From Parabacteroides sp. (GTDB taxonomy: Bacteria; Bacteroidota; Bacteroidia; Bacteroidales; Tannerellaceae), in NCBI GenBank assembly GCA_019417325.1, contig DXVO01000034.1:186001-250000 (forward strand): a stretch of DNA of 64,000 nucleotides, given 5' to 3'. Position numbers and translations under genes: made by a program. The notes under the pieces were generated by a model, which saw nothing but the letters and a program-made list of their open reading frames with translations, did no database searches and was not told the DNA's origin. This document shows, piece after piece, positions 24,943-34,489 of this stretch; position 1 is the first letter of the stretch, and the number at the start of each line of letters is the position of its first letter.

Positions 24943-26343
24943 ATGGAATCAAAAACAAATATCAACTATATCGTATTCCTCTCTTTTGTCGCGGCATTGG
25001 GTGGATTCCTCTTTGGCTACGACACGTCTGTAATTTCCGGAACGATTGCAATGGTATCCAATCTTTTCTCTTTGGATGTCATGCAAACGGGATGGTATGT
25101 AGGATGTGCGTTAATCGGTTCTATCATTGGAGTAGCTTTTGCCGGTATCCTCAGCGACAAGTTCGGACGGAAAAAAACAATGCTTATCTCGGCGGTTCTG
25201 TTCACGGCATCAGCTATCGGTTGTGCATTTTCTACTGATTTCAATCAATTAGTAATCTACCGTATTATTGGCGGGATTGGGATAGGTGTCGTATCCATTA
25301 TTTCACCCTTGTATATCTCGGAGGTTTCAATAGCAGAATATCGTGGACGCCTGGTTTCATTATATCAATTGGCGGTAACCGCCGGTTTTCTTGGAGCCTA
25401 TCTGGTGAACTATTTATTATTAATAAATAAGGAACAGGGAAGCGAATTTGCTAGTTTGCTGATGAACAAAGTATTTATATCGGAAGTATGGCGCGGAATG
25501 CTTGGAATAGAAGCTATACCTGCCCTCTTGTTCTTCATTATTATATTTTTTATACCAGAGAGTCCACGATGGTTGATTTTGAAAAAGAAAAGGTTGGAAG
25601 CTACTAAGATTCTAAACCGGATTTATGGATCACCACAAGAGACAATCAACCAGTTAAACAGTACAGAAGCAGTTATTTCATCCGAAACAAAGTCGAATTG
25701 GAAGATGCTGTCAAGCCCGAAAGTTTTGAGAATTGTAATAATCGGAGCAGCTATCGCTATTCTTGGACAGTTTATGGGAGTCAATGCTGTACTATATTAT
25801 GGACCTTCCATATTCGAAAAAAGCGGATTGTCCGGAGGTGATTCCCTCTTCTATCAGATTTTAATCGGAGTTGTTAATATTCTGACCACCATATTAGCTC
25901 TGTTGATTATAGATAAGGTAGGACGTAAAACTTTGGTTTACTTTGGCGTATCGGGAATGATGCTTTCGCTCGTACTAATCGGTTCCTACTTCATGTACGG
26001 TGAAGCACTCGGACTTCCTAATGTAATACTATTAATATTCTTCCTGTTCTATATTTTCTGTTGTGCGGGTTCCATATCAGCAGTGATTTTTGTTTTCCTT
26101 TCAGAAATGTATCCGATGAAAATCAGAGGAATGGCTATGTCGATTGCCGGATTCTCACTATGGGTCGGGACTTACCTGATTGGGCAACTTACCCCTTGGA
26201 TGTTGCAAACACTTACTCCATCAGGCACATTCTTCCTGTTTGCTGTAATGTGTATTCCTTATATGTTAATTGTTTGGAAGTTAATGCCGGAGACTGCCGG
26301 AAAATCATTAGAGGAGATCGAGCGTTACTGGATGGGGAAATAG
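24943..26343 (+). CDS. MFS sugar porter family transporter
   Basis: A 466-residue, 12-helix transporter with sugar-porter signatures: GGFLFGYDTSVISGT near the N-terminus, DKFGRKK, PESPRWL, DKVGRKT and a C-terminal PETAGKSLEEIE. It probably carries the monosaccharide released in the periplasm by this PUL's enzymes into the cytoplasm. It is not of the NanT type known from Bacteroides sialic-acid loci as far as I can tell, so the cargo need not be sialic acid. It lies 6 bases after DUF4434, and a 434-base gap separates it from susC. Confidence 0.93.
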   Translation: MESKTNINYIVFLSFVAALGGFLFGYDTSVISGTIAMVSNLFSLDVMQTGWYVGCALIGSIIGVAFAGILSDKFGRKKTMLISAVLFTASAIGCAFSTDFNQLVIYRIIGGIGIGVVSIISPLYISEVSIAEYRGRLVSLYQLAVTAGFLGAYLVNYLLLINKEQGSEFASLLMNKVFISEVWRGMLGIEAIPALLFFIIIFFIPESPRWLILKKKRLEATKILNRIYGSPQETINQLNSTEAVISSETKSNWKMLSSPKVLRIVIIGAAIAILGQFMGVNAVLYYGPSIFEKSGLSGGDSLFYQILIGVVNILTTILALLIIDKVGRKTLVYFGVSGMMLSLVLIGSYFMYGEALGLPNVILLIFFLFYIFCCAGSISAVIFVFLSEMYPMKIRGMAMSIAGFSLWVGTYLIGQLTPWMLQTLTPSGTFFLFAVMCIPYMLIVWKLMPETAGKSLEEIERYWMGK

Positions 26344-26396
26344 TCTGACAGACAATAGATTCTCAATTATTATATACATATCAATTTAATCAGGTT

Positions 26397-26423
26397 TTGT
26401 ATTTCCGGTCTTCGGAAATACAA
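26397..26423 (+). terminator. Perfect 11-bp hairpin after the sugar porter
   Basis: TTGTATTTCCG and CGGAAATACAA form a perfect stem around a 5-base loop, 54 bases past the porter stop. No T-run follows, so it may act as a partial terminator or an mRNA 3'-end stabiliser rather than a full stop between the porter and susC. Confidence 0.55.
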
Positions 26424-26582
26424 AGTCCAGAAACTCTACATTCTACTTTACAAGGATATACAGACAAATTTGTTAAACATAAATATTAATGCCTATGAGA
26501 AATCCATTCTTTTCAATACAAGTTATTACTTAAAATAACGGAAATACCACATTTACAGTCGAAGGCCTCTGTTGCCCTAGTA

Positions 26583-26654
26583 GTTTCATACCTTGAAACT
26601 TTTTGTTTCACCCTTTGAAACTCCGAGTTTCATCCTATAGAAACTTTTTGAAAC
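26583..26654. repeat. Cluster of GTTTCA/TGAAAC hairpins upstream of susC
   Basis: Three short inverted repeats in a row: GTTTCA 26583-26588 with TGAAAC 26594-26599; 26605-26610 with 26616-26621; 26627-26632 with 26649-26654. They lie in the 434-base gap 26344-26777, which otherwise holds the hairpin at 26397 and no ORF. The remaining 120 bases before susC hold no clear TAnnTTTG box. Confidence 0.7.
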
Positions 26655-26777
26655 ACACTGTATCCGTTTGACAGATACGGGAGTCTCCGGGTAAAGACCG
26701 GTTTATTAGAATGACAAACTAGCATTGAATTATAAAATTACCGTGTAGGATTTATTAAACTTTACTATTATAAGAAT

Positions 26778-29700
26778 ATGAAAACACCTAACAAGCTACT
26801 TAAAAGGATACGAAACATCTGCTTATTGATACTCATTCCTTGTAGCCTAATTGCTCAAAACATTAAAGAAATAGCGGGAGTCGTTTTTGACGAAGATGGA
26901 GCCACACCCGTTATCGGGGCCAATATCATGATTAAGGGGACTACGGTAGGTACCGTTACCGATCTCGATGGAGTATTCAAACTGAATGCCAAATCCACGG
27001 ATATATTGGTAGTCTCTTACATCGGTTATGAAGCACAGGAAGTCCCGGTTAAAAACAGTACCCAATTGAAAATCGTATTAAAGGCTGATGCCGAATTACT
27101 GGAAGAAGTCGTTATTACCGCCTGGGGTAAGGAAAAGAAAAAAACGGTTGTAGGTTCGGTTTCAACAATCAGGCCTGAAGAGTTAAAAGGTCCGAGTAGT
27201 AACCTGACAACCATGCTCTCCGGCCGTGTAGCAGGTCTTATCAGTTACCAAACTACCGGAGAACCGGGACGAGATAACGCACAATTCTTTATACGCGGTG
27301 TCGGCTCCTTCGGTACAGGAAAAGTAGACCCTTTGATTTTGATTAACGGGATCGAATCGACCACTACAGAATTGGCAAGAATACAGCCCGATGATATCGA
27401 AGGATTCTCTATCTTGAAAGATGCAACTGCTACCTCCATGTATGGTAGCCGCGGAGCAAATGGTGTTATTCTGATTTCTACCAAAAGCGGTATCGTTGGA
27501 AAAACAAAATTCAATGTACGTTATGAAACGTCATTATCTACAAATGCCAAAGATTTCAATCTTGCGGACAATATCAGTTATATGGAATTAGCAAATGAGG
27601 CTTCTTTAACCAGAGGAGGACAGCGCATTTATGATTATGACAAAATAGAGAAAACCAAACAAGGCGCAAATCCTTTATTATACCCCAATAATAACTGGCG
27701 TGAAATTATGATACGCGACCATAGTATCAATCACCGGATCAATATGAATGTGTCTGGTGGTGGAGATATTGCCAAGTATTATTTATCGGCATCTTACCGC
27801 CATGATAACGGTATGTTGAAAACCCATGATACGAACGACTTCAACTCAAACGTAACAAGTTCGAGCCTGGAAATAAGGTCTAACATCGATATTTCATTAA
27901 CCAAGAGTACAAAAGCGTCTGTCAGAATCAATGGACTTTTTGATTCATTGAACGGCCCGTCCGTAGGTTCAGGAAGTGATGTTTTCAAAAGTATGCTGAA
28001 AGCCAACCCGGTGATGTTTCCGGCTATTTATCCGCAATCTTATCGTTCCTGGGTTAGCCATCCCCTGTTCGGTAATGCTCATATGAGTGGAAATTCCCAG
28101 TCAGAAAGTGATCTTTACTATAATCCTTATGCCTCTTCACTCTCCGGATATAGTGAAGAGAATACTGCCAACTTCACTGCTCAATTTGAGTTAAGTCAAG
28201 ATTTTGATTTCATTCTGCCAGGTTTAAAAGCACGTCTGATGGCATATACCAAACGAAGCACCAAAAGTTCTCTATCCAGATCCATTGCTCCTTTCTATTA
28301 TATGGGAGTTGAAGACAGTGAAAATAAAGGGCAAATAAAAGAGGTTGTTCCTTTAAATGAAACAACAGGACGTGATTACCTGAATTACAGTGAAGGAGGA
28401 AAAGAAGTCTGGAACGAGGACTGGATCGAAGGCTCACTAGTATATGACCATACATTCAACGATCTCCATAGCGTAGGCGGTACATTAATCTATTACATTC
28501 GTGAAAAGAAACTTTCCAATGCAGGTGGTCTGGAACGTTCTCTTCCTCAACGAAATGTCAGTTTATCCGGCCGTCTAACTTATGGGTATGACAACCGTTA
28601 TTTGGCGGAATTCAACTTTGGTTACAACGCCTCCGAAAGATTTGATAAAAATCACAGATGGGGTTTCTTTCCGTCTGCAGGTATCGCTTGGAATATAGGA
28701 AATGAAGCATTTTTAAAAGAAGTCTCCTTCCTTGATAAATTAAAAGTCCGTTATTCTTATGGTCTTGTTGGTAATGATGAACTTACGAACTGGTTTGATT
28801 ATGGAGAAGAGCGTTTCTTTTACTTGAACATGATGAATATGAATTCTGGCACAATACAATTTGGAACAGACTATGGCAAAACATTCCAGACTGTTGCAAT
28901 ATCTCGCTATGCTAATCCTGATATCACGTGGGAAAAAGCTTATAAATCCAATCTGGCATGGGAAATCGGATTATTCAATGCATTGAATATTGAATTTGAT
29001 ATCTTCAACGATCGTCGTACAAATATTTTATTGAATAGAAATGATATCCCATCATCGATGGGATTACGTACTGCAGTACGTGCCAATATCGGAGAGTTGA
29101 AGTCCCACGGATATGAACTTTCCGTTGACTTCAATAAATCTTTCACAAAAGATCTCTGGGCAAGTATCAGAGGGACATTTACTTTCGCCCGAAATAAAAC
29201 TTCAGTATATGAAGAACCTAACTATCCTTCAGAAACAAGCTATAGATCCAAAATCGGATACCCATGGAATACAATATGGGGATTAGTAGCCGAACGACTC
29301 TTCATAGATGAGGAAGACGTTCACAATTCCCCAACACAGTTCGGCGACTATATGGCAGGTGATATCAAATACCGAGACATTAATGATGATGGAATTATAA
29401 ATGACAATGATTTGGTACCTATGGGATATCCTACAGAACCTGAAATCAATTATGGTTTCGGATTCTCCATGGGATATAAAGATTTTGACTTAAGCGCTTT
29501 CTTTTCCGGTATCGCACGAACCTCTTTTATGATTGAGTCGGCTAACATCACTCCTTTTATAAAAGCAAATGGTAAGGAAAACGGTTTGTTAGATGTTGTA
29601 GCAAAGGACCATTGGTCTGAAGAAAATCGCAATCCTTATGCGTTTTTCCCTCGCCTTTCAACAGAACAAATAACAAACAACAACAGAAATTCAACCTGGT

Positions 29701-29930
29701 GGCTTCGTGACGGCTCGTTCTTGAAACTCAGCACACTTGAATTCGGATATCAACCTAAGGGCAAGTGGGTCAAACAAAAACTTAAAATAGAAGGTTTCAG
29801 ACTTTATGCCAGTGGCTCCAACCTATTCAAAATAAGCAAGTTTAAAATGTGGGATCCGGAAATGAAAGGAAATGGAATGGGATACCCCCTTCAAAGGACA
29901 TTCAACCTCGGACTTCAGCTAAGCTTCTAA
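26778..29930 (+). CDS. SusC/RagA-family TonB-linked outer-membrane transporter
   Basis: A 1050-residue TonB-dependent receptor. After the signal peptide comes a carboxypeptidase-regulatory-like domain (~30-110; AGVVFDEDGATPVIGANIMI, GTTVGTVTDLDG), then the TonB box/plug (EVVITAWG, LSGRVAGL, FIRGVGSFG, ILKDATATSMYGSRGANGVI) and a 22-strand barrel ending with the usual NLGLQLSF aromatic terminus. There is no N-terminal STN domain, so regulation through a paired sigma/anti-sigma system is not expected. It imports oligosaccharides with the SusD partner encoded 17 bases downstream. Confidence 0.97.
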   Translation: MKTPNKLLKRIRNICLLILIPCSLIAQNIKEIAGVVFDEDGATPVIGANIMIKGTTVGTVTDLDGVFKLNAKSTDILVVSYIGYEAQEVPVKNSTQLKIVLKADAELLEEVVITAWGKEKKKTVVGSVSTIRPEELKGPSSNLTTMLSGRVAGLISYQTTGEPGRDNAQFFIRGVGSFGTGKVDPLILINGIESTTTELARIQPDDIEGFSILKDATATSMYGSRGANGVILISTKSGIVGKTKFNVRYETSLSTNAKDFNLADNISYMELANEASLTRGGQRIYDYDKIEKTKQGANPLLYPNNNWREIMIRDHSINHRINMNVSGGGDIAKYYLSASYRHDNGMLKTHDTNDFNSNVTSSSLEIRSNIDISLTKSTKASVRINGLFDSLNGPSVGSGSDVFKSMLKANPVMFPAIYPQSYRSWVSHPLFGNAHMSGNSQSESDLYYNPYASSLSGYSEENTANFTAQFELSQDFDFILPGLKARLMAYTKRSTKSSLSRSIAPFYYMGVEDSENKGQIKEVVPLNETTGRDYLNYSEGGKEVWNEDWIEGSLVYDHTFNDLHSVGGTLIYYIREKKLSNAGGLERSLPQRNVSLSGRLTYGYDNRYLAEFNFGYNASERFDKNHRWGFFPSAGIAWNIGNEAFLKEVSFLDKLKVRYSYGLVGNDELTNWFDYGEERFFYLNMMNMNSGTIQFGTDYGKTFQTVAISRYANPDITWEKAYKSNLAWEIGLFNALNIEFDIFNDRRTNILLNRNDIPSSMGLRTAVRANIGELKSHGYELSVDFNKSFTKDLWASIRGTFTFARNKTSVYEEPNYPSETSYRSKIGYPWNTIWGLVAERLFIDEEDVHNSPTQFGDYMAGDIKYRDINDDGIINDNDLVPMGYPTEPEINYGFGFSMGYKDFDLSAFFSGIARTSFMIESANITPFIKANGKENGLLDVVAKDHWSEENRNPYAFFPRLSTEQITNNNRNSTWWLRDGSFLKLSTLEFGYQPKGKWVKQKLKIEGFRLYASGSNLFKISKFKMWDPEMKGNGMGYPLQRTFNLGLQLSF

Positions 29931-29947
29931 TTTAAAAATATACTGAA

Positions 29948-31876
29948 ATGAATATCACTAAATTAAATATCACAAAGAACTTAAAAAATTGTTTTAAGAT
30001 CACATTCATATGCCTATTGACAATGCAATTATCCGGATGTAGTAACTATCTGGATGTCGCACCCGATAATATTGCAAATATTGACAATATATTTGCAAAT
30101 AAGAAGGAGGCAGAAAGATATCTGGCAACTTTGTATTCTTATGCTCCAATCGTGCACAGAGATAATATGAGATCACTAACATTTTTCGGAGGTGATGATG
30201 TATGGACCTATGCATACAACAATCATTATAACAATTGCCCGGGAATCAGGATAGCCAAAGGTGAACAAAATATAAATGCACCTTATGAAAACTATTGGGA
30301 TGGAGAAACGTTTAAAGCTCTCAGAGATTGTAATACATTTCTCGAAGAAATAAATAAACCGGAAAGAGTTCCGGAGCTGGATGCTATCACCAGAGCGCGT
30401 TGGATTGCAGAAGCCAATTTCCTTAAGGCTTACTACCATTTCATCCTATTTAGAATGTATGGACCGATTCCTATTACCGATACAAATCTATCTGTAAGTA
30501 CAGACATTGAAGGAGTCGCTGTAAAGCGAGATCCGGTGGATGATGTTGTAAATTACATTTCCGGTCTGTTAGACAAAGCGGCAGAAGACTTGCCATTAAT
30601 CATTGAAAATACAGCAGAAGAAGCAGGCCGGGTTACCAAAGGTGCAGCCTATATGTTAAAAGCAAAACTATGGGTAACAGCCGCAAGCCCTTTATTCAAT
30701 GGGAACAGTGATTACAAAGGATTTGCCGACAAAGATGGAGTCCTGTTATTTCCTCAGGACTATGATGCAACCAAATGGGACAAAGCGGTTGCTGCATGTA
30801 AAGATGCTATGGATAATATTCCGGGGATAGAATTATATACTTTTAAAGAAGTTAATGATTTACACGATCCGACACAATACCAGATGAATTTCCGTGGAGC
30901 AATAACAGACCGCTTTAATAAAGAATTAATTTGGGCCAGATATATGGAGAGCTACCAGAATATAGTCATGCAGGCAGAAGCTTCTGTCCCTCAAATGATA
31001 GAAGGGACTAAAAACAGTTTTCAAAGTTCATGTTTTTCAGTTACTCTCAATATGGTAGAACGTTTCTATACTAAAAACGGAGTACCTATTGAAGAAGATA
31101 AAACATGGCCATATAATCAAAGATATACTGTAGCAACAACAGACAATAACCAGGCTTATAATCTGATAGAGGGATATCCAACTGCATTATTAAATCAAAA
31201 TAGGGAAAATCGTTTTTATGCAAGCCTTATGTTTGATGGCTGCGTTGTTTATATGAAAAATACACCTGTAGAAGAAAATGCACATAAAATCAGGACGCTA
31301 TTCAATGATCAAAACGGGCTCGCCACCTCAATGAACTGGAGAACAGAAACCGGTTACTGGATACGGAAAATTATAAACTGGGAATACAGTCACAGCCAAA
31401 ATGGTGCAACTACCCGTTTTTATTCTTGGCCGGAAATGCGATTAGCCGACCTGAAACTTCTTTATGCAGAAGCCTTAAATGAAGTAGGACACGGAGATGA
31501 GGCCATAAGTCAACTGGATGATATCAGAGCAAGAGTCGGTCTGAAAGGTATAAAAGAATCATGGAGCAAGTATTCAACAAATCCTAATAAGCCGAATACC
31601 ATAGATGGCTTACGAGAAATTATTCATCAGGAAAGAGAAATAGAGCTTGCTTTTGAAGGACATCGCCTTTGGGACTTGAAAAGATGGAAAAAAGCCGCTA
31701 CATTCCTCAATAAAGACGTAAAAGGATGGAATATATATGGAAAAACTGCGGCTGAATACTATCAAATTAATAAAGTATATGAGCAAACATTCGTTTCTCC
31801 CCGAGACTATTTATGGCCCCTTTCATTAAATGCAACATTGAGAAACTCGAATTTAGTTCAAAACCCAGGATGGTAA
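29948..31876 (+). CDS. SusD/RagB-family nutrient-binding lipoprotein
   Basis: A 642-residue outer-membrane lipoprotein with lipobox QLSGC near residue 31 followed by SNYLDVAPDN, the usual SusD N-terminus. Family patterns include RARWIAEANFLKAYYHFILFRMYGPIPI and the C-terminal REIIHQEREIELAFEGHRLWDLKRWKKA with PLSLNATLRNSNLVQNPGW. It caps the SusC barrel and binds the glycan. It is somewhat longer than the typical 500-600 residues. Directly co-transcribed with susC. Confidence 0.97.
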   Translation: MNITKLNITKNLKNCFKITFICLLTMQLSGCSNYLDVAPDNIANIDNIFANKKEAERYLATLYSYAPIVHRDNMRSLTFFGGDDVWTYAYNNHYNNCPGIRIAKGEQNINAPYENYWDGETFKALRDCNTFLEEINKPERVPELDAITRARWIAEANFLKAYYHFILFRMYGPIPITDTNLSVSTDIEGVAVKRDPVDDVVNYISGLLDKAAEDLPLIIENTAEEAGRVTKGAAYMLKAKLWVTAASPLFNGNSDYKGFADKDGVLLFPQDYDATKWDKAVAACKDAMDNIPGIELYTFKEVNDLHDPTQYQMNFRGAITDRFNKELIWARYMESYQNIVMQAEASVPQMIEGTKNSFQSSCFSVTLNMVERFYTKNGVPIEEDKTWPYNQRYTVATTDNNQAYNLIEGYPTALLNQNRENRFYASLMFDGCVVYMKNTPVEENAHKIRTLFNDQNGLATSMNWRTETGYWIRKIINWEYSHSQNGATTRFYSWPEMRLADLKLLYAEALNEVGHGDEAISQLDDIRARVGLKGIKESWSKYSTNPNKPNTIDGLREIIHQEREIELAFEGHRLWDLKRWKKAATFLNKDVKGWNIYGKTAAEYYQINKVYEQTFVSPRDYLWPLSLNATLRNSNLVQNPGW

Positions 31877-31901
31877 TTAAACAATTTATGCAATAACAGT
31901 T

Positions 31902-33158
31902 ATGAAGAGAATAAGCATTCATTTATATACAAACAAAAAGCTTAGTTATCTATATATATTAAGCGTTCTCCTTGCTACGACTTTTATAAGTTGTGATGAT
32001 AAACAGCATGGTCCAATCAACAAAGGCGGTGATATTCCGGGACAAGTAACAAATGTACAAATCATTCCCACGCCTGGTGGTGCGGATTTAGTTTATGCAC
32101 TTCCGGAAGACAGCGAGCTTTCTTATATAGAAGCCGTTGTCAACACTCCAGAAGGCAATATATTCAATTTCAAATCGTCAGTATATAGAGATACCATTTC
32201 TATAGCAGGGTTAGCCACAGAAAAAAAACAGGAAGTTTTACTCTACAGTGTAAACAAAAGCGGAATCAAATCCGAACCGCTATCAATAAACATAGAACCG
32301 CTGACTCCTCCATACATGAAGGTACTTGAAACATTAACTCTCCAAGATGGATTAGGAGGCGTTGATGTAAGATATGATAATGAAACAGGTGCAGAGTTGG
32401 CACTATTTATCGGTCGTATAATCGAAGGTCAATTCATAGAAGAAGATTCCTATTATTCTGATAAAAAAGAAGGTCGTGTCCTGTTTTGGGGATATGAAGC
32501 AGAGCCACAAAAATTCGGTATTTTCATTCGCGACCGTTGGGATCATTACTCAGATACGGTCTATGCAGATATTACTCCCATCCTCGAAATCATGTTTGAT
32601 AAGAGTAAATTCAAGGCTGTACGTTTACAACATGATTCAGAATATAAAACTTCTGTGTATGAAAAACCCGAAAATTTATGGGATGGGCATTGGTCGGAAG
32701 ATTTCAAGAACCCATATACAGATGGTGGTACCAACTGGAGCCATGGAGCATTTTATGAAAATACAGCTTTAAATGAACCAGGAGCTGTTACAATAGACCT
32801 TGGTCAATTAGTTAACATCAGCAGAGTTCGCTTTAACCACTATTGGACATTTGATAATCATGCTCCGAAAAAATATGAATTATACGGATTATTAGATTAT
32901 GATGAGAATAATATCCAATATAATATGGGAGCTTGGCATAATTGGACTCTGCTAGCTGAGGTTGAAAATGTAAAACCCTCAACCATAGGAGGGAAACCAG
33001 AAGATGATGCTGCAAGTTGGGAAGCAGGAGATATTGCTCTGCTAACTCCACCCTCAGAAGCCGTACGTTACATTCGTATCAAATCGGTAGAAAGCTGGAA
33101 TGGTAAAAAGAACCTCGACTTAGCAGAAATAACCGTATATGGCCAACCTATTCAATAA
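31902..33158 (+). CDS. DUF4959-DUF5126-DUF5000 surface glycan-binding lipoprotein
   Basis: A 418-residue lipoprotein (lipobox TFISC near residue 31). The order is DUF4959 (~40-135; PGQVTNVQIIPTPGGADLVY), DUF5126 (~140-235) and DUF5000, a discoidin/F5-8C-like domain (~255-418) with LWDGHWSEDF, PGAVTIDLGQ and VRYIRIKS. Such proteins sit beside SusD and are thought to bind glycan at the cell surface. It starts 25 bases after susD. The C-terminal domain pairs with a similar one in the next gene. Confidence 0.88.
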   Translation: MKRISIHLYTNKKLSYLYILSVLLATTFISCDDKQHGPINKGGDIPGQVTNVQIIPTPGGADLVYALPEDSELSYIEAVVNTPEGNIFNFKSSVYRDTISIAGLATEKKQEVLLYSVNKSGIKSEPLSINIEPLTPPYMKVLETLTLQDGLGGVDVRYDNETGAELALFIGRIIEGQFIEEDSYYSDKKEGRVLFWGYEAEPQKFGIFIRDRWDHYSDTVYADITPILEIMFDKSKFKAVRLQHDSEYKTSVYEKPENLWDGHWSEDFKNPYTDGGTNWSHGAFYENTALNEPGAVTIDLGQLVNISRVRFNHYWTFDNHAPKKYELYGLLDYDENNIQYNMGAWHNWTLLAEVENVKPSTIGGKPEDDAASWEAGDIALLTPPSEAVRYIRIKSVESWNGKKNLDLAEITVYGQPIQ

Positions 33159-33175
33159 TCCAAACATCTATTTTT

Positions 33176-34411
33176 ATGAAAAATATAATTAAACTTTTTT
33201 ACCTCCTTTCCTTACTTCTGAATTGTGCATGTGAAGGAGAAATCGACCCGTTGCAGTTTGCACCGGAAGGGGAATTACGATATCCGGGAAAAGCGAATAA
33301 CGCAGTATATTTTGCGGGAAAAGAACGCTTGCAAATTCAATTCACATTAGGTCCGGATCCAAATGTAAACAAAGCAATCGTTTACTGGAATCTTCTGAAA
33401 GATTCTGTAATAGTAGATATTGACAGAAATTCATTAACAGATAATATCGTTAATACACAGATTGAAAATTTACCGGAGAATATATACAATTTTGAAATCT
33501 ATACTTATGATAAATTTGATAACAAATCCGTACCCTCTCATTTGGTAGGGCGTACATATGGGGCCCGCTATTCAAGTGCGCTGAGTAATCGAACCATAAC
33601 AGATTATGAAGCTGCCAGTGATAATGGCGATGTAAAAATTATGTGGGGTGATTCTATTTTATATTCAGCCGGTATACGGCTTACATACACTGATTTAGAG
33701 AAAAATAGAAAAATCGTCGAGGTTTCTAATGTGGATTCTGAAACAGTTCTGACACAAGTCAATATTGATAATGATATAGAAATTGCGACGTTGTTTGCAC
33801 CTGAGCCCTATGCAATAGACACATTTGAATCGAAAACCACAATAAAGTTAGATCCGACAAAGCTCATATTGGAAATGCAGAAACCATATGCTTCCGGTTA
33901 TGTTGATGGTTTTGATAGCACCAATAACAATCAATGGGATAAACTATGGGACGGCAAATGGGGAAAAACATTTAACCAGAATGATCAGGGAACACCTTGG
34001 GGTGATGAAGCCGGTTGGGGATCTTTCGAGCCCCAGGGACCATTACCGGCACAACCGGCATGGCTGACAGTCGATTTATCCCGCCCCGTAAAAATAGCAA
34101 GATACCGTTCCGGACTATACTGGCCATATATGCGGGCATGCCCCAAAAAGACAGAATTGTGGGCATATACCGGAACCGGAATACCTACTGCAGCAGAAGG
34201 ATGGAACAACTGGGTAAAAATCGGTTCAACAGATAACTCAGCCTATACCACGGCCGATATGGCTCGTGAATATCCTTTAGGAGATAATATCTATACCGAA
34301 TACACATCCGTACCTTCAGCTCGCTTTTACAGGATTAAGGTATCAGAAGTATGGGGAAGTAACGGCAGTTTCAGCATTTCTGAAGTAACCTTCTGGAAAT
34401 ATCCGAATTAA
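33176..34411 (+). CDS. DUF4998 surface lipoprotein with discoidin-like C-terminal domain
   Basis: A 411-residue lipoprotein (lipobox LLNCAC near residues 16-20). Residues ~20-220 fit DUF4998 (RYPGKANNAVYFAGKERLQI). The C-terminal ~150 residues look like an F5/8C domain (LWDGKWGKTF, AWLTVDLSRPVKIARYR, ARFYRIKVSEVWGS), related to the end of the preceding gene product. It is probably a second surface glycan-binding protein. It is followed by a strong hairpin before the enzyme genes. Confidence 0.85.
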   Translation: MKNIIKLFYLLSLLLNCACEGEIDPLQFAPEGELRYPGKANNAVYFAGKERLQIQFTLGPDPNVNKAIVYWNLLKDSVIVDIDRNSLTDNIVNTQIENLPENIYNFEIYTYDKFDNKSVPSHLVGRTYGARYSSALSNRTITDYEAASDNGDVKIMWGDSILYSAGIRLTYTDLEKNRKIVEVSNVDSETVLTQVNIDNDIEIATLFAPEPYAIDTFESKTTIKLDPTKLILEMQKPYASGYVDGFDSTNNNQWDKLWDGKWGKTFNQNDQGTPWGDEAGWGSFEPQGPLPAQPAWLTVDLSRPVKIARYRSGLYWPYMRACPKKTELWAYTGTGIPTAAEGWNNWVKIGSTDNSAYTTADMAREYPLGDNIYTEYTSVPSARFYRIKVSEVWGSNGSFSISEVTFWKYPN

Positions 34412-34426
34412 TTGTTAAATTCGTAA

Positions 34427-34469
34427 CCTTTCTGATATGGATTATTTAAATAAATCCATATCAGAAAGG
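34427..34469 (+). terminator. Perfect 17-bp intra-operon hairpin
   Basis: CCTTTCTGATATGGATT (34427-34443) pairs perfectly with its reverse complement at 34453-34469 around a 9-base AT loop. No T-run follows, so partial termination or RNA processing/stabilisation is likely. This would separate the level of the binding-protein genes from that of the downstream enzymes. Confidence 0.75.
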
Positions 34470-34489
34470 CCCTTAATAACATTTATATC

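Noticed and set aside
26344..26777. ECF sigma/anti-sigma or hybrid two-component regulator for the PUL
   Set aside because: No such gene is present, and the SusC protein lacks the STN domain; the ROK repressor is the only nearby regulator.
28915..28935. Second parS-like site around CACGTG in susC
   Set aside because: The CACGTG core is present but the flanking TGTT/AACA bases do not match.
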